DNA of 17,133 nt. It comes from CAYJRW01 sp964372865. Lineage in GTDB: Bacteria; Patescibacteriota; Minisyncoccia; Minisyncoccales; 2-12-FULL-40-12. The notes beneath the pieces are model-generated. The model searched no databases, was not told the origin of the DNA, and was given only the letters and a program-made list of their open reading frames with translations. The position numbers and the translations under genes are program-made. Below are positions 7,402 to 13,750 of this stretch, in pieces. Location of the stretch: positions 1 through 17,133 of the forward strand of contig CAYJRW010000011.1 in NCBI GenBank assembly GCA_964372865.1, read 5' to 3'. Every line of letters begins with the position of its first letter. The first letter of the stretch is position 1.

Positions 7402-8807
7402 AGTTCTCCTTTCATATAGAAAAAGTCCTCTGGTTTATCATCGTATTTGCCCTCAATTATGGCAGCAAAATTCTCAATCGTTCTTTCCAAGTGCACGAAT
7501 TCGCCTTTTCTGCCTGTGAAAGTTTCTGCCACGAAAAATGGCTGCGATAAAAACTTTTGAATTTTTCTGGCGCGATGAACGGTCAACTTGTCATCGTCTG
7601 ACAACTCTTCAATCCCTAAAATGGCAATGATATCTTGCAATTCTTTGTATCTTTGCAGAATCTGCTGGACTTTTCTTGCTGTTTCATAGTGTTTTTCTCC
7701 GACTATTTTCGGGTCAAGCGCAGTTGAGTTTGAAGCCAAGGGGTCAACTGCTGGATAAATACCGATTTCCGTTAGTTGCCTTGAAAGCACTACGGTCGAA
7801 TCAAGATGGGAAAAAGTGGCTGCAGGCGCAGGGTCCGTAATGTCGTCAGCAGGAACGTAAATCGCCTGCACCGAAGTAATTGAGCCGTCAACCGTTGAAG
7901 TAATCCTTTCTTGAAGCTCGCCCATCTCTTGAGCCAATGTCGGCTGATATCCCACGGCTGAAGGCAAACGACCCAAAAGAGTTGAGACCTCAGAACCAGC
8001 TTGCGAGAAACGGAAAATGTTGTCAATAAACAAAAGCACATCTTTTCTTTCTTCATCTCTAAAATATTCAGCCATTGTCAGGGCTGAAAGCCCGACTCTC
8101 AAACGAGCGCCTGGCACCTCTTGCATTTGGCCGAAAACCAAAGCGGTTTTGTTAATCACGCCTGATTCAAGCATTTCATTGTAGAGGTCATTTCCCTCTC
8201 TTGTTCTTTCTCCCACGCCCGCGAATACCGAAACGCCGCGTGCTTGTTCTGCTACATTGCGGATAAGTTCCATCAAAAGAACTGTTTTGCCAACTCCTGC
8301 TCCGCCAAAAAGCCCAACTTTACCGCCTTTCACAAAAGGACATAGCAGGTCAATAACCTTAATTCCGGTTTCAAAAATCTCTGTTTTAACTGATTGTTTG
8401 ATAAGCTGGGGGGCAGGCCTCTTTATTTCCCAAAATTTTTTGAAATTGCTTTTCTTTCCGTCAATCGGCTCGCCAACAACATTAAATACCCTCCCTAAAA
8501 CCTCTGGCCCCACTGGCACCTTAATTGGACTTCCTGTGTCCAACACTTCTTCCCCTCTTGCAATACCATCAGTAGAAGAAAGGGCTACGGCTCTCACGCT
8601 GCCTGGTTCCAAATGATGCATTACTTCCATAACAATTTTCTTGCCTTCTTTTGCCGAGCGAGGCGGAGACGAGCTCGGCGGGAGATGAGGCGAAGCTTCA
8701 GCGACCTCCAGAATTAAAGCATTACCAATGGAGGGCAATACGCTTTCTTCTGGAAATTCTACATCCACTACCGGCCCTATGATTTGTCTGATTTTACCCT
8801 TTTTCAT
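7398..8807 (-). CDS. atpD: ATP synthase beta subunit
   Basis: Catalytic subunit of F1 (469 aa). Walker A is GGAGVGKT (168-175), the catalytic glutamate lies in GERTREGND (Glu200), Walker B is in LLFIDNIFRF, and EELSDDD is the counterpart of the DELSEED lever. The N-terminal barrel carries an extra loop at residues 35-52, encoded by palindromic element copy B, between NALILE and KKIVMEV where other bacteria have only a short turn. Start and stop overlap atpG and atpC by 4 nt each. All catalytic motifs are intact, so the insertion is evidently tolerated. Confidence 0.98.
   Translation of the reverse strand: MKKGKIRQIIGPVVDVEFPEESVLPSIGNALILEVAEASPHLPPSSSPPRSAKEGKKIVMEVMHHLEPGSVRAVALSSTDGIARGEEVLDTGSPIKVPVGPEVLGRVFNVVGEPIDGKKSNFKKFWEIKRPAPQLIKQSVKTEIFETGIKVIDLLCPFVKGGKVGLFGGAGVGKTVLLMELIRNVAEQARGVSVFAGVGERTREGNDLYNEMLESGVINKTALVFGQMQEVPGARLRVGLSALTMAEYFRDEERKDVLLFIDNIFRFSQAGSEVSTLLGRLPSAVGYQPTLAQEMGELQERITSTVDGSITSVQAIYVPADDITDPAPAATFSHLDSTVVLSRQLTEIGIYPAVDPLASNSTALDPKIVGEKHYETARKVQQILQRYKELQDIIAILGIEELSDDDKLTVHRARKIQKFLSQPFFVAETFTGRKGEFVHLERTIENFAAIIEGKYDDKPEDFFYMKGEL
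8653..8706 (-). repeat. 54-bp palindromic element, copy B (in atpD)
   Basis: Read in gene sense (leftwards). Its first 30 nt are identical to copy C, and its whole length aligns with copy A without gaps. The second half folds as CCGAGC pairing with GCTCGG across a 13-nt loop, and it contains the palindromes AAGCTT and GAGCTC. It encodes 18 residues including PHLPPSSSPPRSA, in the same frame as copy A. Confidence 0.85.
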
Positions 8808-9766
8808 GATGCTAATGCTGACTGAGTTGAGGTTATTTCAATTATTTCTTTGGTAATGGCTGCCTGGCGGGCCTTGTTATATTGAAGAGTAAAAATTCCC
8901 GAAAGCTCTTTGGCGTTATCCGAAGCGTTTTTCATTGCCACTCTCCTTGCTGAATGCTCGGAGGCATTTGCTTCCAACACTATGTGATATATTTGCATTT
9001 CAACCAAATGCGGCATGAGGACTTCCAGGGTCTCTTTGGCAGAGGGTTCAAACAAATAATCACCTGTAGTTTGTGGTTGGTAGTTTGTAGGTCGCTGAAG
9101 CTTCGCCTCATCTCCCGCCTCGTTTCGCTTTACGAAACTAGGCGTTTGTAGTTTGGCGTATTTTCCGTATTCAGGCACTATGGCTTTTACCGTCTCTCTT
9201 ATTTTCTCAAAATCCAATGGCAGAATCTGTTGGTCCAGGGGCTCTTGTTTTAGAGCCGTGCGAAAGTGCATTGAAATCGTAATCGCCGTGTCCCATTTCC
9301 CTTCCCCAAACCCGCTGACAATGAACTTGGCCAGGGGCTCTATTTCTTCAGGCCTCACAAAGTCGCCAAAACCATGAAAACTTCCCACCAAGGGCAGACC
9401 CTTTCTCAAAATAAACTTTTCAGCTTTTTTGCCTACTGCAACATAAACACAATTCGGGGCCAAAAACTGCTCGGCTTTCCTGAATACTTGAGTATTAAAA
9501 GCGCCTGCCAAACCGCGGTCAGAGGCAATGAGAACAATTAATTTTGTTTTAACTGGTAGCTCCCTGGTTAGTTTTGTCTCCAATGGGGCGAGGCGGCTTA
9601 ACTTTTCCAAAAGCTCAAGCACCTTGAAAGCGTAAGGCCGCGTCCTTAGAGCTATCTCTTGGCTTTTTCTCATCTTGGTGGCAGCCACCAATTCCATGGC
9701 TCGGGTCATCTGCCAGATATTTTTTACGGCCCTCAGCCGCGCTTTTATGTTTTGCAGCGACTCCAT
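8804..9766 (-). CDS. atpG: ATP synthase gamma subunit
   Basis: Central rotor shaft of F1 (320 aa; E. coli has 287). The N-terminal helix has IWQMTRAMELVAATKM, and the C-terminus has the conserved MKNASDNAKEL helix. The extra length is an insertion at about residues 204-235, just before DYLFEPS, where other gamma subunits have a short variable loop. Residues 209-226 of it are encoded by palindromic element copy C, and the flanks by a degenerate heptanucleotide array (the AKLQ tetrad occurs on both sides). The ATG follows the atpA stop after 1 nt. Confidence 0.97.
   Translation of the reverse strand: MESLQNIKARLRAVKNIWQMTRAMELVAATKMRKSQEIALRTRPYAFKVLELLEKLSRLAPLETKLTRELPVKTKLIVLIASDRGLAGAFNTQVFRKAEQFLAPNCVYVAVGKKAEKFILRKGLPLVGSFHGFGDFVRPEEIEPLAKFIVSGFGEGKWDTAITISMHFRTALKQEPLDQQILPLDFEKIRETVKAIVPEYGKYAKLQTPSFVKRNEAGDEAKLQRPTNYQPQTTGDYLFEPSAKETLEVLMPHLVEMQIYHIVLEANASEHSARRVAMKNASDNAKELSGIFTLQYNKARQAAITKEIIEITSTQSALAS
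9065..9153. repeat. Degenerate heptanucleotide array interrupted by element copy C
   Basis: On the plus strand 9065-9092 splits into four 7-nt units, TGTAGTT, TGTGGTT, GGTAGTT and TGTAGGT; another TGTAGTT lies at 9147-9153, beyond the palindromic element. The element therefore sits within or at the end of a small array inside atpG. Confidence 0.6.
9090..9143 (+). repeat. 54-bp palindromic element, copy C (in atpG, inverted)
   Basis: The first 30 nt (9090-9119) are identical to copy B. The remaining 24 nt differ and form their own hairpin, GCCTCGTTTCG with CGAAACTAGGC (9117-9143, one mismatch). The element runs opposite to the gene, so atpG is translated from the complement and gains 18 residues without a stop. 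GTTTGTAG occurs directly on both sides (9083-9090 and 9144-9151). Confidence 0.8.
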
Positions 9767-9767
9767 G

Positions 9768-11297
9768 CTAAAAAATATTCTTAAAATTTTTTATTGCTTC
9801 TTTTAAATCATTTTCTGTTTTTTCTTCAAGGGCTGCTGTCTGGGCAATCGGCTTTAAAATGTCCTTTTGGTGAAGCTTTTCCAAATATTCATTGAGTTTT
9901 TCTTCAAACAATCTTGCTTGGTCTTGCGCCACATCATCCATAAATCCATTGAGTGCTGCATAAAGTATAACCACTTGCCTTTCAAAAGGAACAGGGTCTC
10001 CATCGCTTTGTTTTAACACTTCGGTCAACAGCTGGCCTCTGTTTATTTGCTTTCTGGTGTTTTCGTCAAGGTCAGAGGAGAATTGCACGAATGCCTGCAG
10101 TTCTCTAAATTGGGCCAGTTCCAACCTCAAGCGTCCCGCCACTTTCTTCATTGCTTTGGTTTGAGCAGCAGATCCCACTCTGGACACAGAAAGCCCGACA
10201 TTGACGGCAGGCCTCACTCCCTGATAAAAAAGCCCTGATTCAAGATAAATCTGGCCGTCTGTAATTGAAATGACATTGGTCGGAATATAAGCTGAAACAT
10301 CTCCTAACTTTGTTTCTATTATAGGTAAGGCCGTTAAGGAGCCGCCTCCTTTTGAGGTGCTAAGCTTGGCTGCTCTTTCCAAAAGACGAGCGTGCAAATA
10401 AAAAATGTCTCCGGGATAGGCCTCTCTGCCAGGAGGCCTTCTCAGCAAGAGGGAAATTTGGCGATAAACGTCTGCGTGTTTTGACAAATCGTCATAAATC
10501 ACCAAAGCATCCTGCCCTTTTTGCATAAAGTATTCGCCAATGGCGCAGCCAGCAAAAGGGGCCAAATATTGAAGAGTGGCAGGAGATGAAGCAGGAGCAG
10601 AAACCACTATTGTGTAGTCCATTGCCCCTTCATCTTGTAGTTTTCTTATAATTTTTGCGATTTTTGAATTTTTTTGCCCTATGGCAACGTAAATGCATAC
10701 AACATTACGCCTGCCAGGGTCTTTTCCTTGATTCAAAATGGTATCAAGCACAATCGCTGTTTTGCCTGTTTGCCGATCGCCAATAATCAATTCTCTCTGC
10801 CCCCTGCCTATGGGAATCATTGAGTCAATGGCTTTAATGCCTGTATGCAGTGGTGTATTGACCGACTCTCTGTCTATGACAGAAGGGGCTGTGCTTTCCA
10901 AATAGTAAGAGGCGGCCTTTTCAGGGTTCTTGAATAAAACGCCTTTTCCATCAAGAGGTTCGCCAACAGGACTCAATACTCTGCCTAATAATTCTTCACC
11001 AACTTTTACTGAAAGAACTCTGCCTGTTTTGCGAACTCTATCTCCCACCTGCACTTGATGCTGCTCTCCCAGTATAACTGCTCCAATAAGCGTCTCTTCC
11101 AGATTAAAGGCAAGAGCCAAAACCTCTGAATCCTTTGTTTCAATTGTCAATAACTCCTGGCTGAGAGCTGTTCTTAAGCCAGAAATGCGAGCAATTCCAT
11201 CGCCCGCTTCTTTAACTATGCCAACTTTTTCAAACTCGGGCTCTTCTTTAAATCCTTCAATCTCCCTCTTTAATTTTTCAAGGATGTCATATGGCAT
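9768..11297 (-). CDS. atpA: ATP synthase alpha subunit
   Basis: Non-catalytic nucleotide-binding subunit of F1 (509 aa). Walker A is GDRQTGKT (173-180). VSRVGSAAQ holds the arginine that completes the beta catalytic site, and PGREAYPGDIFYLHARLLER is the typical alpha signature. Length and motifs are standard. The ATG lies 11 nt inside the 3' end of atpH. A single nucleotide separates its TAG stop from atpG. Confidence 0.98.
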   Translation of the reverse strand: MPYDILEKLKREIEGFKEEPEFEKVGIVKEAGDGIARISGLRTALSQELLTIETKDSEVLALAFNLEETLIGAVILGEQHQVQVGDRVRKTGRVLSVKVGEELLGRVLSPVGEPLDGKGVLFKNPEKAASYYLESTAPSVIDRESVNTPLHTGIKAIDSMIPIGRGQRELIIGDRQTGKTAIVLDTILNQGKDPGRRNVVCIYVAIGQKNSKIAKIIRKLQDEGAMDYTIVVSAPASSPATLQYLAPFAGCAIGEYFMQKGQDALVIYDDLSKHADVYRQISLLLRRPPGREAYPGDIFYLHARLLERAAKLSTSKGGGSLTALPIIETKLGDVSAYIPTNVISITDGQIYLESGLFYQGVRPAVNVGLSVSRVGSAAQTKAMKKVAGRLRLELAQFRELQAFVQFSSDLDENTRKQINRGQLLTEVLKQSDGDPVPFERQVVILYAALNGFMDDVAQDQARLFEEKLNEYLEKLHQKDILKPIAQTAALEEKTENDLKEAIKNFKNIF

Positions 11298-11670
11298 TGA
11301 AAAGTTTTTTTAGTTTTTTACGCATCGTAAGGTCAAGTTCTTTTTCGTTGTCTACAAGCACCCTGACGCCGGCAACTAGGTCTTCGCGAATTACCTGCTT
11401 AATATGGTCCTTTTTTGAAAAATAATTTCGCAATTTGGCTACCAATGCTTTCGGAATCTCTCTGGCAAACTCCAAAGTTATTATTTTGGCGCCTTGCTTT
11501 TTAATGATAGCTTCCTGCACTTGCCTGAATATTTTTTTTATTAGAGGAGAGTCGCCGTTTTTTCTGATAACTTCCACAAAACGGAAAAGCATTTCTGGCT
11601 GTTTTTTTCCAGAAGCTACCGCTACTGTTTCCAAAAATGCTTTGGCATATAATTCAGGCGAGTACCTCAT
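11287..11670 (-). CDS. atpH: ATP synthase delta subunit (short)
   Basis: Peripheral stalk cap joining F1 to the b subunits. At 127 aa it is clearly shorter than the usual 175-180. The N-terminal RYSPELYAKAFLETV matches the start of the family and the C-terminal DLVAGVRVLVDNEKELDLTMRKKLKKL matches its end, so the loss is internal, in the helical bundle. Position between atpF and atpA settles the identity. The ATG overlaps the atpF stop by 4 nt. Confidence 0.88.
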   Translation of the reverse strand: MRYSPELYAKAFLETVAVASGKKQPEMLFRFVEVIRKNGDSPLIKKIFRQVQEAIIKKQGAKIITLEFAREIPKALVAKLRNYFSKKDHIKQVIREDLVAGVRVLVDNEKELDLTMRKKLKKLFNAI

Positions 11671-12176
11671 AATGTTTTTTCTTCTTTAATTTTTCCAACA
11701 GCTTGTTCAATCAATTTTTCATCAATCTTTTCTGGTCCAAGATTTATGGTTCTGGCTATGGCATCTTTAACCAAAGATTTTGCTTCAGACAGCAGTTTTT
11801 TAAGTTCCTCCATTCTTTGCCTCTCAGTTGTTTCAACCGCCTCTTTTAAGAGGGTATCTGATTTTGCTCTCGCTTCAAGAAGAATTTGTTCTTTTAGTTT
11901 TGAGGCCGACTTCTCAGCTTCTTTAATGGTTGACAGGGCCGATTTTTCACCGTCTGCAATCTTTTGCGCTTTCAGTTTCTCAGCTTCAGCAATTTTGTGC
12001 TCTGCAATCTCGGCCCCCATTATGCCCAACTCTATTCTCGCTTTCCTTTCTCTCATCATTTTCAGGAGGGGTTTATAAAGAAAAGTGGTTAAAATCGCTA
12101 AAAGTAAGACAAAGTTGACTGCCTGACTCAAAAGCAGCTTCCAGTCAATGCCTAATTGACGTAAGAGTTCAAGCAT
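11667..12176 (-). CDS. atpF: ATP synthase b subunit
   Basis: Peripheral stalk subunit (169 aa). One N-terminal membrane helix (about 15-35, AVNFVLLLAILTTFLYKPL) is followed by a long charged alpha-helical domain rich in Lys, Glu and Ala, typical of the dimerising b coiled coil. Only one b gene is present, implying a homodimer. It is 32 nt from atpE and overlaps atpH by 4 nt. Confidence 0.94.
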   Translation of the reverse strand: MLELLRQLGIDWKLLLSQAVNFVLLLAILTTFLYKPLLKMMRERKARIELGIMGAEIAEHKIAEAEKLKAQKIADGEKSALSTIKEAEKSASKLKEQILLEARAKSDTLLKEAVETTERQRMEELKKLLSEAKSLVKDAIARTINLGPEKIDEKLIEQAVGKIKEEKTL

Positions 12177-12208
12177 GAAAAGTTATCCGCGGATTTTATG
12201 ACGCTAAA

Positions 12209-12439
12209 TTAATCCACGAATTTTAAAATCAAGGCGACGACCAAGGCATAAATGGCAATTGCCTCGGCAAATGCGATGCCCAAAATCATTGCTGTCTGAA
12301 TCTTGGGAGTTGCTTCAGGATTCCTACCCATGGCATCTACGCCTTTGGAGCCAATTAGGCCTACGGCGATAGCTGGTGCAATTGTTCCCAAACCCATGAC
12401 AAGGGCTATAGACAATAATTTAGCTGACTCTGGATCCAT
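12209..12439 (-). CDS. atpE: ATP synthase c subunit (membrane rotor)
   Basis: A 76-aa hairpin of two membrane helices joined by the polar GRNPEA loop (38-43). The ion-binding carboxylate is Glu59 in FAEAIAIYALV. It is followed by Ala and not by Ser-Thr, and the helix-1 position that is Gln in sodium-type rings is Val here, so the site reads as proton-coupled. N-terminal cleavage is not apparent. The gene lies in a small gap after atpB that holds a heptanucleotide-like repeat. Confidence 0.96.
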   Translation of the reverse strand: MDPESAKLLSIALVMGLGTIAPAIAVGLIGSKGVDAMGRNPEATPKIQTAMILGIAFAEAIAIYALVVALILKFVD

Positions 12440-12444
12440 AAAAA

Positions 12445-12471
12445 TTAAACTATAAACCTAAACTCTAAACG
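12445..12471. repeat. Heptanucleotide-like AT-rich repeat between atpB and atpE
   Basis: Plus-strand units TTAAACT, ATAAACC, TAAACTC and TAAACG follow one another. The layout resembles the array in atpG (units related to CTACAAA on that gene's strand). CGACC follows directly, as it follows element-derived sequence in atpG. The gap also serves as the atpE leader; no Shine-Dalgarno is visible. Confidence 0.4.
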
Positions 12472-12483
12472 ACCTTTTTTATT

Positions 12484-13215
12484 TTAATGCGCTTCTTGCG
12501 TTTGCACGGCCATTGCGATGAATACAAGTGTAAGCATTGCGAAAATAAACGCCTGAATAAATCCTATGAAAACTTCCAGAACCAGGAAAGGCAGGGGAAT
12601 AAAGTAAGGCACGAGAAATGCGACAATCAAAAGCAAAACTTCTCCTGCAAAAATATTGCCGAATAACCTGAAAGAGAAAGAAATAATTTTGACAAATTCA
12701 GACAGCAGCTCAAGCAAGCCCACAAAAGAAAAAATCGGGTTTTTCAGGTTAAAAAATTTTGAGAAGTGTTGCTTAAAACCCACAGCCAAAGACCCGAAAA
12801 GATTTACCGAAAAAACAGCAATGGCGGCAAGGGCAATGGTGAAATTCAAATCGCTTGAAGGCGGCCTGAAGAGAGATATGAAATTACCATTTTGCAAGCC
12901 CACAGAGCCAATGCCTGGAATCAAGCCAAGCCAGTTTGAAATCAGAACAAAAATAAAAATTGTCGCCACGAGCGGCAAATATTTTTCAGAAAGTTTGCGG
13001 TCTGGCAGGACGGAGTCCATTAATTTCAATATATTTTCTATTATAAGCTCAAAAAAATTTTGTATTCTGCCAGGCCTAAAAGAGATTTTTCTTCGAATTA
13101 GAACGGCCAGTGTCAGAAGCAGGCCTGATATCAAAAAAGAGGTCAAAAGCGAATTTGTGACCGGAAAGTTTCCTATATTGAAAATTTCTTCTGCTTTAAT
13201 GTGAATCTCAGGCAT
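12484..13215 (-). CDS. atpB: ATP synthase a subunit
   Basis: Stator membrane subunit forming the ion half-channels (243 aa, five to six membrane helices). SFRLFGNIFAGE holds the essential arginine (Arg183, equivalent to E. coli Arg210). The last helix has FIGFIQAFIFAMLTLVFI with Gln221 in the usual place. It is the first gene of the operon and is preceded directly by a strong promoter, with no room for a Shine-Dalgarno. Confidence 0.97.
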   Translation of the reverse strand: MPEIHIKAEEIFNIGNFPVTNSLLTSFLISGLLLTLAVLIRRKISFRPGRIQNFFELIIENILKLMDSVLPDRKLSEKYLPLVATIFIFVLISNWLGLIPGIGSVGLQNGNFISLFRPPSSDLNFTIALAAIAVFSVNLFGSLAVGFKQHFSKFFNLKNPIFSFVGLLELLSEFVKIISFSFRLFGNIFAGEVLLLIVAFLVPYFIPLPFLVLEVFIGFIQAFIFAMLTLVFIAMAVQTQEAH

Positions 13216-13222
13216 TCAGTTT

Positions 13223-13251
13223 AATATAGCACTTGTGCGCTTTTTAGTCAA
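13223..13251 (-). promoter_or_regulatory. atp operon promoter, predicted leaderless
   Basis: Reading leftwards, -35 TTGACT (13246-13251), a 17-nt spacer, and -10 TATATT (13223-13228) with an extended TG motif (TGC directly before it). Only 7 nt separate the -10 from the atpB ATG (13213-13215), so transcription should start at or within a base or two of the A of ATG. Confidence 0.75.
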
Positions 13252-13252
13252 C

Positions 13253-13292
13253 AAAAAAGAAGGTCTGCAACCGCAAAGTGCGGCTGCAGACC
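13253..13292 (-). terminator. Intrinsic terminator after the small membrane protein gene
   Basis: GGTCTGCA (13262-13269) pairs with TGCAGACC (13285-13292), and inside it CCGCA pairs with TGCGG; only one A-C mismatch breaks the stem. On the minus strand it is followed by TTCTTTTTT (13261-13253). The T run ends 1 nt from the -35 box of the atp promoter, so the atp operon is insulated from upstream transcription. Confidence 0.85.
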
Positions 13293-13305
13293 AAAATCAG
13301 CTTAA

Positions 13306-13590
13306 TCAGTTATTTGGCGGTTTTGTCCTGCCCTCAAGGTTTTCATGGAAGAACCTACCAAAGATACCGCCAAGAACTGCTCCTACGGCAAAAGCCGGCA
13401 GAGGCAGCAGCGTGGCAAACAAAATCTCTCTCGGGCTTGCTTTCCAGAAGGAAAAAGCCATAATCGCCATCAGCACTATAATAGGCAAAATAAACATAAA
13501 GTGGCTTGAGGCTTCCATCTTGCCATACAACCAACGTTCCATCCAGAAGAAACCAGCAACGGCTGGTAACAACAACCCGCCATAGAGCAT
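13306..13590 (-). CDS. Small membrane protein, possibly AtpI/AtpZ-like
   Basis: A 94-aa protein with about three hydrophobic segments (2-18, 31-49, 56-80), the last one glycine-rich (VGAVLGGIFGRFF), and a polar C-terminus. It lies directly upstream of atpB on the same strand, where AtpI or AtpZ genes usually sit, but I see no decisive motif of those families. The strong terminator right after it supports a real gene with its own transcript and argues against obligatory co-expression with atpB. The ATG at 13590 was chosen; a purine-rich AAAGGAAA lies about 13 nt upstream. Confidence 0.55.
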   Translation of the reverse strand: MLYGGLLLPAVAGFFWMERWLYGKMEASSHFMFILPIIVLMAIMAFSFWKASPREILFATLLPLPAFAVGAVLGGIFGRFFHENLEGRTKPPNN

Positions 13591-13750
13591 CAGAACAATT
13601 TAGTTTCCTTTTTCGTGAAAAAATCTTTAGGAGAAATTCTCTTTTACAAAATCAGATGTGATTTGGGCCGACATATTTAGCTCGCTTTCTGGCAGCTTGA
13701 ACTTCGCCAAGTGGAGCAACAATTTTTATTTTTTCTTTGGCGGCTTCTTT

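Noticed and set aside
843..13215. Alternative genetic code with UGA read as glycine
   Set aside because: TGA ends dnaG, acpS, atpG, atpD, atpF and atpH at the expected C-termini, mostly within start/stop overlaps.
13665..13746. Possible terminator CGCCAAG/CTTTGGCG after the Hint gene
   Set aside because: The loop would be more than 25 nt, and the T run lies within the loop and not after the stem.
13658..13750. In-frame continuation of 31 codons after the TAG stop of the Hint gene, which could be a lost C-extein
   Set aside because: A stretch this short without stops is expected by chance, the composition is low complexity, and bacterial Hint domains of this type normally end at the observed place.
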